Below are positions 36,938 through 44,861 of a stretch of DNA of 64,000 nt, piece by piece. The DNA comes from Jannaschia pohangensis. Lineage in GTDB: Bacteria; Pseudomonadota; Alphaproteobacteria; Rhodobacterales; Rhodobacteraceae. The first letter of the stretch is position 1, and each line of letters opens with the position of its first letter. The position numbers and the translations under genes were made by a program. The stretch covers positions 1,116,001 to 1,180,000 of the forward strand of contig NZ_FORA01000001.1 of assembly GCF_900113875.1 (NCBI RefSeq). The letters are read 5' to 3'. The notes beneath the pieces are model-generated. The model was not told where the DNA came from. It saw only the letters and a program-made list of their open reading frames with translations, and made no database searches.

Positions 36938-37711
36938 ATGACCACCATCTCCGCCCAATCCCTCGACCTCACCTTCCCGTCCCCAGACGGCCCCGTCCAC
37001 GCGCTCTCCGACATCTCGCTGGACATAAACGAAGGCGAATTCGTCTCCTTCATCGGCCCCTCGGGCTGCGGCAAGACCACCTTCCTGCGCTGCGTCGCAG
37101 CACTCGAAACCCCCACCGGCGGCACCCTCACCGTCAACGGCATGGCCCCCGATGACGCTCGGAAAGCGCGCGCTTACGGTTACGTGTTCCAAGCCGCCGG
37201 CCTCTACCCCTGGCGCACCATCGGGCGGAACGTCACCCTGCCGCTGGAAATCATGGGCTACTCCAAGGCCGACCGGACCAAGCGGATGGAAGACGTTCTC
37301 GAACTGGTCGAACTGGGCAACTTCACCAACAAATACCCCTGGCAACTCTCGGGCGGGATGCAGCAACGCGCCTCCATCGCCCGCGCGCTGGCCTTCGACG
37401 CCCCGATCCTGCTGATGGACGAACCCTTCGGCGCACTGGACGAGATCGTCCGCGACCGCCTGAACGAGGAACTGCTCTCCCTCTGGAAGCGCACCAACAA
37501 GACCACGCTTTTCGTCACCCACTCCATCCCCGAAGCGGTCTACCTGTCGACCAAGATCGTCGTCATGTCCCCCCGCCCGGGCCGCATCACCGACATCATC
37601 GACTCGCCCCTGCCAAAGGACCGCCCCCTCGACATCCGCGACACGCCGGAATTCCTGGCCGTCGCCCACCGCGTCCGCGAAGGCCTGCGGACCGGGATGG
37701 AAGCCGCATGA
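36938..37711 (+). CDS. ABC transporter ATP-binding protein (SsuB/ThiZ-like)
   Basis: A 257-residue ATPase of the nitrate/taurine/pyrimidine importer group. Walker A GPSGCGKTT (40-48), signature LSGGMQQR (137-144) and Walker B ILLMDEP (157-163) are intact. With two permeases and an NMT1/THI5-type binding protein it forms an importer located after hydA. Its leader is low-GC and lacks a good Shine-Dalgarno, apparently because the HEPN insertion replaced the original upstream bases. Confidence 0.9.
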   Translation: MTTISAQSLDLTFPSPDGPVHALSDISLDINEGEFVSFIGPSGCGKTTFLRCVAALETPTGGTLTVNGMAPDDARKARAYGYVFQAAGLYPWRTIGRNVTLPLEIMGYSKADRTKRMEDVLELVELGNFTNKYPWQLSGGMQQRASIARALAFDAPILLMDEPFGALDEIVRDRLNEELLSLWKRTNKTTLFVTHSIPEAVYLSTKIVVMSPRPGRITDIIDSPLPKDRPLDIRDTPEFLAVAHRVREGLRTGMEAA

Positions 37712-37985
37712 TCGCCGCGCGGGGCATGGAGACGAGGGGCACAAGGCCCCTCGCATCACTGGTCACGGTCATCGGCTCTCCAGCCTGTACCGCGCCCCAA
37801 TCCCTGCACGACCGAAGTGAAGAAATCGTTAAGCGAGGCCCCCGGTCCTTCGGTTGCGACATGAGTATTTCAGGACCAATGATGATGAACGCGCCGTTAA
37901 GAATAATGCGCGCGACCACCTCCATCACGGGTCCGAAAATACTCGAATTCCATCCTCTCGGCCGCGCCGTCCATCGGGTCATGGC
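37712..37985. other. Intergenic stretch with long hairpin element
   Basis: An ATG overlaps the ATPase stop and opens a 93-codon frame, but its composition (MMMNAPLRIM and similar) and lack of domains argue against a gene. The stretch mainly contains the GAGTATTT inverted repeat described separately. Confidence 0.5.
37863..37944. repeat. Inverted repeat with GAGTATTT arms
   Basis: The left arm GAGTATTTCAGGACC (37863-37877) pairs with the right arm GGTCCGAAAATACTC (37930-37944) with two mismatches over 15 bp. The arms enclose about 52 bp including GCGCCGTTAAG. The same GAGTATTT core followed by GGA occurs near 7581. It resembles a dispersed intergenic element of Rhodobacteraceae. Confidence 0.6.
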
Positions 37986-38165
37986 ATGAACCGCGACACC
38001 GCCCAGACCATCGCCGACATCCTCGTGATCGTCATCGCGATCTGGTTCCTCACGTCCGCCGCCTTCGCCGACATGGCCGGACGCCCTGCGTTCAGCGCCA
38101 TCGCCCTCTTCGTCATCGCGAGCTCCCTGTGGCGGATCTGGCGACGCTACCGGGGCAAACCATGA
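37986..38165 (+). CDS. Small membrane protein
   Basis: A 59-residue protein with two hydrophobic helices (IADILVIVIAIWFLTSAAFA and FSAIALFVIASSLWRIW) and a basic C-terminus (RRYRGKP). Its stop overlaps the start of the GNAT gene (ATGA), which supports translation. No family recognised. It lies inside the importer operon. Confidence 0.6.
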   Translation: MNRDTAQTIADILVIVIAIWFLTSAAFADMAGRPAFSAIALFVIASSLWRIWRRYRGKP

Positions 38166-38590
38166 TCCTGCGTCGCGCCACCTCCGACGATGCCCCCGCC
38201 TGTGCCGCCATCGTGGCCGATTGGCTTCGCGCGACCGACTGGATGCCCGATGCGCCGACACGCGACCAGTTGGAGGCCATCATGCGCGACGGCTTCCCCC
38301 GGCGCGAGGTCTGGGTCGCCGCGACCGAAGACGACGCCATTCTGGGCTATCTGTCTTTCGCCTTCGACGAAAACCATATCTATGGCCTCTATGTCGCCAC
38401 CCCGGGCCAAGGTGTCGGGCGCGCCCTGCTGGACCGGGTCAAGGCGGACCGCGACCGCATCACCCTGCGCAGTCACGCGCCCAACACCGCCGCCCATCGG
38501 TTCTATGAACGGGAAGGTTTCCGCGTTGTGGAACGGGGCCTGACAGGGGCCGACGGCGTCCCCGAAATCCTGATGGAGTGGCGGCGATGA
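38162..38590 (+). CDS. GNAT-family N-acetyltransferase
   Basis: A 142-residue GNAT protein. It begins MILRRATSDDAPACAAIV. The acetyl-CoA motif is LYVATPGQGVGRALLDRVK, and the C-terminal part HAPNTAAHRFYEREGFRVVERG is typical. Acceptor unknown. It overlaps both neighbours by 4 bp (ATGA), so it is co-translated with the small membrane protein and the first permease. Acetylation of a pyrimidine-derived amine is possible but unsupported. Confidence 0.85.
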   Translation: MILRRATSDDAPACAAIVADWLRATDWMPDAPTRDQLEAIMRDGFPRREVWVAATEDDAILGYLSFAFDENHIYGLYVATPGQGVGRALLDRVKADRDRITLRSHAPNTAAHRFYEREGFRVVERGLTGADGVPEILMEWRR

Positions 38591-39567
38591 CCGATGCGAC
38601 CTTCGCCGCAACACCTCCGGGCGCGACGTCGCGCCGCCTGCGTGAATTCGCCCGCAACTTCGGCCCGGTCGTGACCGTGATCGCGGCGCTGATCGGGCTG
38701 TGGTACCTCGCCTGCATCCCGATGAACGCGCAGAACAGCCTGCTGCTGGCCGAACGCGAGGGCATCGCCGTCAGCCCCGCCACGGCGGCCGAGCGGCGCG
38801 ATGTCGGCGGCATCGCCCTTGCCTTCGCCACCCCCGATCAGGCCCTGGCCCGCGCCTTCGATCAGGACCGCCCGCGCCTGCCGACCCCGCATCAGGTGGT
38901 GACCGAACTCTGGGACACGATCGTCGGACAGAAGATCACCTCCAAGCGCAGCCTTGTCTGGCATGCGGGAATCACCCTTGCGCCCACGCTTCTGGGGTTC
39001 CTGATCGGGTCGATCGCAGGCATCGCGCTGGCCGTGGGCATCGTCCACAGCCGCGTGATGGACCTGAGCGTCATGCCATGGGCCATCGCCTCCCAAACCA
39101 TTCCGATCCTCGCCATCGCGCCGATGATCATCGTAGTGCTGAATTCAATCGGCATCCAAGGCGTGCTGCCCAAGGCCATCATCTCGGCCTATCTGTCGTT
39201 CTTTCCGGTGACCGTGGGCATGGTGAAGGGCCTGCGCGCCGCCTCGCCCTCCGATCTCGACCTGATGCGGACATGGAATGCCAGCGGCCTGCGGACGCTG
39301 CTGTCCCTGCGCCTGCCGATGTCGCTGCCCTATCTTTTCGCCTCGCTCAAGATCGCCGTGGCCGCGGCCCTCGTGGGCGCCATCGTGGGCGAGCTTCCGA
39401 CCGGCGCCGTCTCGGGTCTCGGCGCGCGCCTGCTCGCGGGCAGCTACTACGGCCAGACGGTGCAGATCTGGTCCGCGCTTTTCGGGGCGGCCATCGTGGC
39501 GGCCCTGCTGGTGGCGGTCATCGCCGCAGTCGAACGGTTCACCCTCAGACGGATGGGTTTGGCATGA
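38587..39567 (+). CDS. ABC transporter permease 1
   Basis: A 326-residue permease of the SsuC/TauC/ThiX type with about six or seven helices. The first helix is near residue 25 (VVTVIAALIGLWYLACI), and a soluble insert of about 75 residues comes before the second. The EAA-type coupling loop is LRTLLSLRLPMSLPYLFASLK. It is coupled by ATGA overlaps to the acetyltransferase and the second permease. Confidence 0.88.
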   Translation: MTDATFAATPPGATSRRLREFARNFGPVVTVIAALIGLWYLACIPMNAQNSLLLAEREGIAVSPATAAERRDVGGIALAFATPDQALARAFDQDRPRLPTPHQVVTELWDTIVGQKITSKRSLVWHAGITLAPTLLGFLIGSIAGIALAVGIVHSRVMDLSVMPWAIASQTIPILAIAPMIIVVLNSIGIQGVLPKAIISAYLSFFPVTVGMVKGLRAASPSDLDLMRTWNASGLRTLLSLRLPMSLPYLFASLKIAVAAALVGAIVGELPTGAVSGLGARLLAGSYYGQTVQIWSALFGAAIVAALLVAVIAAVERFTLRRMGLA

Positions 39568-40511
39568 GTTCATCCGCAGATCGGACCCGTCGCATCAACG
39601 ATTGGATCCTGGGGCTGGAGGCTCTGCGTTGGCTCCTCGGCGCGGTGGCGGTCATCTCGCTTGGGGCCCTCCTGTTCTGGCAGGTTTCGCTTCTTCTGGC
39701 GATCTGGCTGGGGCTCTGGGCCGCAAACATCGGGCTCGCCAGAACGCCGATGGCCAGAATTGCCTCTCCGATCCTCTTCGGCCTCACCCTGCTGATCCTG
39801 TGGGAAATGGCCTGCCGCCTGTTCGCCATCCCGACCGTCATCCTGCCCGCTCCGACCCAGATCGCCGCGGCCTTTGCCACCAACCTCCCCACCCTCTGGG
39901 CCGACTTCGTGCAGACCGTCCTCAAGGGCGCGCTCGGCGGGTGGATCATCGGTTGCACCGCCGCCATCGCGACCGCCCTCCTGGTGGCGCGGTCCGATTT
40001 CCTGCGCCGCGGCCTCCTCCCGGTGGGCAGCTTCATGGCCGCCCTTCCCATCGTCGGCACCGCGCCCATCCTGGTGATGTGGTTCGGCTTCGGGTGGGAG
40101 AGCAAGGCGGCGGTCGTCGTCGTCATGGTCTTCTTCCCCGTCCTCGTGAACACCGTCGCGGGCCTGTCGGACACAACCGCGATGCAGCGCGACCTGATGC
40201 GCACCTACGGCGCCAGCGCGGGCCAGGAACTCCGCTTCCTGCGGCTCCAGGCCGCCCTGCCCTTCATCTTCAACGGCCTCAAGATCGCCACAACCCTCGC
40301 CCTCATCGGGGCCATCGTCGCCGAATTCTTCGGCAGCCCGACCCTCGGCATGGGCTTTCGCATCTCGACCGAGGTGGGCCGCTTGAACCTTCCGATGGTC
40401 TGGGCCTCTATCGTGGTCGCGGCGCTGGCCGGATCGCTGTCCTACGGGGCCATCGCCCTGCTCGAGAAACGCCTGACCTTCTGGCATCCTTCACAACGCG
40501 GACGGGCCTGA
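39564..40511 (+). CDS. ABC transporter permease 2
   Basis: A 315-residue permease homologous to the preceding one. An extra pair of N-terminal helices precedes the core; conserved parts are IPTVILPAPTQIAAAFATN and the coupling loop QELRFLRLQAALPFIFNGLK. Two different permeases suggest a heterodimeric channel, as in pyrimidine-type importers of this class. Confidence 0.88.
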   Translation: MSSSADRTRRINDWILGLEALRWLLGAVAVISLGALLFWQVSLLLAIWLGLWAANIGLARTPMARIASPILFGLTLLILWEMACRLFAIPTVILPAPTQIAAAFATNLPTLWADFVQTVLKGALGGWIIGCTAAIATALLVARSDFLRRGLLPVGSFMAALPIVGTAPILVMWFGFGWESKAAVVVVMVFFPVLVNTVAGLSDTTAMQRDLMRTYGASAGQELRFLRLQAALPFIFNGLKIATTLALIGAIVAEFFGSPTLGMGFRISTEVGRLNLPMVWASIVVAALAGSLSYGAIALLEKRLTFWHPSQRGRA

Positions 40512-40558
40512 ACCCGTCCCGGAACCCGGGCCAAAGCGCCCCCAACACGGAGAGAACC

Positions 40559-41545
40559 ATGAAACACCTGATCGCCGCCGCCACCCTGGCGCTCGCCACG
40601 CCCGCCTTCGCGGACGGCCATGCCAATACCGTCACCCTGCAACTGCAATGGGTCACCCAGGCCCAGTTCGCGGGCTACTACGTCGCCCTCGACAAGGGCT
40701 TCTACGAGGCCGAGGGCCTCGACGTCACCATCCTGCCCGGCGGCCCCGACATCGCTCCGCCCCAGGTCCTCGCGGGGGGCGGCGCCGACGCCATGCTCAA
40801 CTGGATGCCCTCCGCCCTCGCCGCGCGCGAAAAGGGCCTGCCCGTGGTCAACATCGCGCAGCCCTTCAAGACGTCGGGCCTCATGCTCACCTGCTGGAAG
40901 GACACCGGCATCACCGGCCCGCAGGACTTCCGCGGCAAGACCATCGGCGTCTGGTTCTTCGGCAACGAATACCCCTTCCTGTCTTGGATGAGCCAGGAGG
41001 GCATCCCGACCGAGGGCGGCGAAGACGGCGTGACCGTCCTGAAACAGGGCTTCAACGTCGATCCCCTGCTGCAACGCCAGGCCGACTGCATCTCCACCAT
41101 GACCTACAACGAATACGGTCAGGTGCTGGACGCCGGCGTCTCGCCCGATGAACTCGTCACCTTCAAGTACGAGGACATGGGCGTCGCCACCCTGGAAGAC
41201 GGCATCTGGGTTCTGGAAGAGAACCTGGAGGACGAGGTCTTCGTCGACAAGATGACCCGCTTCGTGCGCGCCTCGATGCAGGGCTGGAAATACGCCGAGG
41301 AAAACCCGGCCGAGGCCGCCGCCATCATCATCGAGAACGACGAGACCGGCGCCCAGTCCGAGGCCGCGCAACTGCGCATGATGGAAGAGATCGCCAAACT
41401 CACCGCCGGCTCCAACGGCGCATTGGACGAGGCCGACTACCAGCGCACCGTCGACACCCTGCTGGCCGGTGGGTCGGACCCCGTGATCTCGGCAGCGCCC
41501 GAAGGCGCGTGGACCAGCGTGATCACGGATGCCGCGCTGAACTGA
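40559..41545 (+). CDS. NMT1/THI5-like ABC substrate-binding protein
   Basis: A 328-residue exported binding protein. A signal peptide ends at about residue 19 (LALATPAFA). Family signatures are VTLQLQWVTQAQFAGYYVALDKGFYEAEGLDV, ending in IAPPQVLAGGGADAMLNW, as in ThiY/THI5 pyrimidine-precursor binders. Location after hydA suggests uptake of uracil, thymine or a hydropyrimidine rather than a thiamine precursor, but this is inferred. ACGGAGAG precedes the ATG, and a strong terminator follows. Confidence 0.88.
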   Translation: MKHLIAAATLALATPAFADGHANTVTLQLQWVTQAQFAGYYVALDKGFYEAEGLDVTILPGGPDIAPPQVLAGGGADAMLNWMPSALAAREKGLPVVNIAQPFKTSGLMLTCWKDTGITGPQDFRGKTIGVWFFGNEYPFLSWMSQEGIPTEGGEDGVTVLKQGFNVDPLLQRQADCISTMTYNEYGQVLDAGVSPDELVTFKYEDMGVATLEDGIWVLEENLEDEVFVDKMTRFVRASMQGWKYAEENPAEAAAIIIENDETGAQSEAAQLRMMEEIAKLTAGSNGALDEADYQRTVDTLLAGGSDPVISAAPEGAWTSVITDAALN

Positions 41546-41566
41546 GCGCCGCGCTTTGCAACGACG

Positions 41567-41593
41567 AAGGGCACCCCCCAGGGTGCCCTTTTT
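41567..41593 (+). terminator. Rho-independent terminator of the importer operon
   Basis: A perfect 10-bp stem, AAGGGCACCC (41567-41576) with GGGTGCCCTT (41581-41590), has a 4-nt loop and five T residues at the end. It lies 21 bp after the binding-protein stop and closes the pyrimidine unit. Confidence 0.85.
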
Positions 41594-41662
41594 CGTTTCT
41601 CACCGCCCTCCGTCATCCTCGCGCTCGACCCGCTCCCCCGCGCCTCACACCAATCCCCGTAG

Positions 41663-41680
41663 GGCGGGGTTCACCCCGCC
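41663..41680. repeat. GC-rich hairpin GGCGGGG-TTCA-CCCCGCC
   Basis: A perfect 7-bp stem with a TTCA loop, flanked by GTAGG on the left and CCTAC shortly after on the right. It resembles a short palindromic intergenic element seen repeatedly in many GC-rich proteobacteria. It lies between the operon terminator and the AlbA_2 gene. Confidence 0.5.
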
Positions 41681-41802
41681 ACACCCCTACGCTTCGCGCG
41701 CCACAAGCCGGACGGGACCGATTGTGGCGTTGCGCCAGACCCCGAATTCCAGGACACTAGGCTTTAGCGTTTTCCATAATCAAGCCAAGGGCGCACCACG
41801 TT

Positions 41803-43206
41803 ATGACTGATTACACGCCTTTCAAGAACACCAAGCTTAGCAACTTAACCGCCTTAGATTTAAACGATCTTTCGCAGGTAAGAGAGGGCTGGTATGTAGA
41901 ATATAAGGAGAAGATCCCAAACTCGAAGTCTATTGCGAAATCTGTTTCTTCTTTTGCAAACACCTATGGCGGATGGATATTTTACGGGATAAAAGAGAGG
42001 TCTGGGGCAGATAATTCTGCTGAATGCTGCCCCGGCATCAATCATGAACAGTTAGACGAATCGATTCAAACCATTCGGCAGAGTATATCTGCCCACCTCA
42101 ACCCACTTCCGCACTTCGAAATTAAAATCCTTACTGGGCCGAATTCCGAGATGGGGCTTTCCGAGATATGTTCTGTAATTTGTATTCATGTCCCGATGAG
42201 CTTCTCGACTCCTCACATTCATTCTAATGGCTGTATATTTCGGCGAGTAGCCGATAGCTCTGAGCCAAAATCAGAAACCGATCGTCACCAATTAGATAAC
42301 CTCTGGGAAAGAGGTGAAAAGGTAAATCAAAAATATGAAGATTGGGTAAAACGTCATCCCGAACTTACAGAAGGTGATGTTGAAATTCCTTACCTCCGCA
42401 TACTACTGGACGCTGACCTTCGTAGCGTGGAAGGTGCGTCTTGGCGTTTCTCCAGCAAGGAGATTTCAACCATCCTCAACGAACCAGATAGTGGCCCATA
42501 CGCGCCCGTTGATTCTTGTTATCGCTCCAATCGAGGATTAATAGCAAGGCAAACATCAAGTTTGTCAAAACATTCTCAATTTGGCCTCACGTGGATTATC
42601 GGACCTGGCTTAAAAAGTGAAATATGGATACCATTAAACCTTTATTACACCCATGGCGACCTCCCATACATCGTTGGATTCGAAAAATACGAGAATACTA
42701 CCGAATTTTACGAATTACTCCGGTCTTCACGAGTTACCGATGGGAAGATCCTAGATTTGAATCAGATATGGCAAACCTTGATATCTATAATGAACAGGTA
42801 CATCCAACTTTTGGAAAAGAACAACACGCCAAAGAATAAAATCTTCGCCAAGACCGTAATATCAGGCGTTCGCCAATGTATACCTTTTTTAGACTCAAGT
42901 ACGATACTTTGCAATATTAAAACACAAGGTTTGCCTTTTTGCATCTATGATGAAGTGATAACGCCCTTCGGCTATCACCCTGATACCTTCCACGAAATAA
43001 TAAATATTTTTGACGATGAAGGTTTCGAGAAATATTTATTTCCGACCCTAATGGTAATGGAACTTGTATGCGCCGGTCTGGGCGTTCCGGGTTTCTTTGA
43101 AGAGCCAGGCAGTCAGGACTTGGCGACGCTATTGCGGGAGCTTTCGGAGGCCGGTGAAAGAGCAGTTGGTAGAAAAGCGGCCCAGAATAAAGAACTCGGC
43201 AGTTGA
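41803..43206 (+). CDS. AlbA_2 (Schlafen-like) domain protein, low-GC
   Basis: A 467-residue protein. Residues about 17-65 contain LNDLSQVREGWYVEYKEKIP and the AlbA_2 hallmark SFANTYGGWIFYGIKER, seen in Schlafen-type nucleic-acid-binding proteins and some defence proteins. The remaining 400 residues are not recognised; FRRVADSSEP near 145-155 fits the end of the AlbA_2 region. The gene is markedly A+T-rich and rich in codons rare elsewhere in the window, as expected for recent transfer. No helicase, protease or methylase partner adjoins. Confidence 0.75.
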   Translation: MTDYTPFKNTKLSNLTALDLNDLSQVREGWYVEYKEKIPNSKSIAKSVSSFANTYGGWIFYGIKERSGADNSAECCPGINHEQLDESIQTIRQSISAHLNPLPHFEIKILTGPNSEMGLSEICSVICIHVPMSFSTPHIHSNGCIFRRVADSSEPKSETDRHQLDNLWERGEKVNQKYEDWVKRHPELTEGDVEIPYLRILLDADLRSVEGASWRFSSKEISTILNEPDSGPYAPVDSCYRSNRGLIARQTSSLSKHSQFGLTWIIGPGLKSEIWIPLNLYYTHGDLPYIVGFEKYENTTEFYELLRSSRVTDGKILDLNQIWQTLISIMNRYIQLLEKNNTPKNKIFAKTVISGVRQCIPFLDSSTILCNIKTQGLPFCIYDEVITPFGYHPDTFHEIINIFDDEGFEKYLFPTLMVMELVCAGLGVPGFFEEPGSQDLATLLRELSEAGERAVGRKAAQNKELGS

Positions 43207-43209
43207 TTG

Positions 43210-43413
43210 TTGCCCCACACTTCTTCCCCGCTCCAACACCGCTATGATCTCCACCACCGAGGGCTTGGGCCGTCCCATCCACGCCCCCCGCGCTTCCTCG
43301 ACCAGATCGTCCCCCTCCAGCAACCCCGCCAGCCGGGCGCGGGCAAACGCCCCGAGCACGAGGGTCATGCGCGGTCCCATGCCCGCGCCCATCGACTTGA
43401 ACAGCCCCTCATC
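43210..43413 (-). pseudogene. Decayed tandem copy of the BrnA-like gene's 3' part
   Basis: Translation in one frame gives KDEGLFKSMGAGMGPRM...VLGAFARARLAGLLEGDDLVEEARGAWMG, collinear with the last 60 residues of the intact upstream gene. It lacks the N-terminal half and its own start. It begins exactly at the intact gene's stop and ends 4 bp from the AlbA_2 stop. Divergence from the intact copy is large, so the duplication is old. Confidence 0.7.
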
Positions 43414-43795
43414 CTTGCTCCCTTCCCCTCCCCCGCTCCAACAACGCAAAGCACTCCGCTGCCGTCGGTTTCGCCTTGCCCATCCAGTTTTCCCGCGCCT
43501 GTTCCACAAGATCCTCGCCTTCCAGCAGCCCTGCCAGCCGGGCGCGGACGAAGGCGCTCAGGACCGTGTTCATGCGCGGGCCCATGCCCGACCCCATGGA
43601 GCGGAAGAGTTTGTAGACGTCCTCGTCCACGTACAGGCTCACCTTGCGTTTCTTCTGGCTGCGGTTCTGCCAGATCTGTCGCCAGTCCTCCGGCACGCGG
43701 TCGCGGCGGGTTGCGGCATGGGCCATGTCCCATTCGAACCGCATCATCATCGCCAGCATTTCGGAGGTCTGGTTGCGCTGTGCCTTGGTCGTCAT
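43409..43795 (-). CDS. BrnA antitoxin-like protein
   Basis: A 128-residue protein. The C-terminal half KKRKVSLYVDEDVYKLFRSMGSGMGPRMNTVLSAFVRARLAGL resembles the BrnA-type ribbon-helix-helix antitoxin domain (LRLDxDVLxxFRxxGxGYQxRIN). The N-terminal part (MMMRFEWDMAHAATRRDRVPEDWRQIW) is a distinct extension often seen in Rhodobacteraceae. No BrnT toxin is adjacent, so it may be a stand-alone DNA-binding protein. A CtrA-like site lies upstream. Confidence 0.72.
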   Translation of the reverse strand: MTTKAQRNQTSEMLAMMMRFEWDMAHAATRRDRVPEDWRQIWQNRSQKKRKVSLYVDEDVYKLFRSMGSGMGPRMNTVLSAFVRARLAGLLEGEDLVEQARENWMGKAKPTAAECFALLERGRGREQG

Positions 43796-43842
43796 CGTCG
43801 TCCCCTTTCGGTGTCATCGAAGGGGAGCCTCGGGCGGAGCGG

Positions 43843-43858
43843 TTAGCGAAAGGTTAAC
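43843..43858 (-). promoter_or_regulatory. CtrA-like binding site
   Basis: TTAG-CGAAAGG-TTAAC matches the CtrA consensus TTAA-N7-TTAAC with one mismatch. It lies 48-63 bp before the BrnA-like gene start. Single sites of this length can arise by chance. Confidence 0.3.
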
Positions 43859-43912
43859 GCGGACAACGTCCGACGCGGATCACCCGTTGGTCACCCGCGT
43901 CTCCGCTGTGGA

Positions 43913-44788
43913 TTATTCCGCCAGTTTCTTCAGCCGCGCCATCAGGCTCGACGTGTCCCAGCGGCCGCCGCCCATGGCCTGGACGTCCTTGTAATACTGG
44001 TCGATCAGCGCCGTTCCGGGCAGCGGCGCGCCGATGTTCTCCGCCTCGGCGAGGCAGATGCCCAGGTCCTTGCGCATCCAGTCGACGGCGAACCCGTGGT
44101 TGTACTCCCCGGCCAGCATCGTCTTGTGTCTATTGACCATTTGCCAGCTTCCGGCCGCCCCGCCCTGGATCACGTCGACCACCGCCGCGCCGTCCAGACC
44201 CGCCTTCTGGGCAAAGACCATCGCCTCCGACAGACCCTGCAACAGCCCCGCGATGCAGATCTGGTTGACCATCTTCGTCAGCTGCCCCGCGCCCACGTCG
44301 CCCATGTGCTTGCTGAGCTTCGCAAAGGCCGCCATGACCGGCTCCGCGCGCTGGTAATCCTCGGGTTTTCCCCCGCACATGATCACCATCTGCCCATTCT
44401 CCGCCCCCGCCTGGCCGCCCGAAACAGGCGCGTCCACGTAGTTGATTTTCAACGCTTTTGCGGCTGCGGCCAACTCCCGCGTGACCTCCGCCGAGACTGT
44501 GGTGTGGTCCACGAAAAGCGCGCCCTCCGCCATGCCCGCAAAGGCCCCGTCGTTACCCAGGCACACGCCCCGCAGGTCATCGTCGTTGCCCACGCAGGCC
44601 ATCACGATATCCGCCCCGTCAGCCGCCTCGCGCGGGGTCGCCGCCATCTCTCCGCCGTGCACATTGGCCCAGCTTTCGGCCTTGGCCGCCGTCCGGTTGT
44701 AGACGCAGACCTCGTGCCCCGCCTTGACCAGATGTCCGGCCATCGGAGCGCCCATCACGCCCATCCCCAAAAACGCCACTTTCGCCAT
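43913..44788 (-). CDS. Beta-hydroxyacid dehydrogenase (3-hydroxyisobutyrate dehydrogenase family)
   Basis: A 291-residue NAD(P)-dependent enzyme. The dinucleotide loop is VAFLGMGVMGAPMAGHLVKAG. The substrate motif DAPVSGGQAGAENGQMVIM and the catalytic lysine in GAGQLTKMVNQ are intact. The family includes 3-hydroxyisobutyrate dehydrogenase and tartronate semialdehyde reductase. It could process methylmalonate-type products of thymine breakdown, but there is no operon link. GGGAGG lies before the ATG at 44788. Confidence 0.88.
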   Translation of the reverse strand: MAKVAFLGMGVMGAPMAGHLVKAGHEVCVYNRTAAKAESWANVHGGEMAATPREAADGADIVMACVGNDDDLRGVCLGNDGAFAGMAEGALFVDHTTVSAEVTRELAAAAKALKINYVDAPVSGGQAGAENGQMVIMCGGKPEDYQRAEPVMAAFAKLSKHMGDVGAGQLTKMVNQICIAGLLQGLSEAMVFAQKAGLDGAAVVDVIQGGAAGSWQMVNRHKTMLAGEYNHGFAVDWMRKDLGICLAEAENIGAPLPGTALIDQYYKDVQAMGGGRWDTSSLMARLKKLAE

Positions 44789-44861
44789 GCCGACCTCCCT
44801 TTGCATCCATGCCTTTCCGCGGTTAGACCCGCCCAACCGACAGGGGTCAACCGGGGGCATC

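Noticed and set aside
37708-37989. A 93-codon frame overlapping the ATPase stop
   Set aside because: Although it has an ATGA overlap, the composition is not protein-like and the hairpin element lies inside it.
43207-43857. Plus-strand frame of 216 codons over the BrnA-like region
   Set aside because: It is antisense to the intact BrnA-like gene and its remnant copy, and consists largely of Pro/Arg/Ser.
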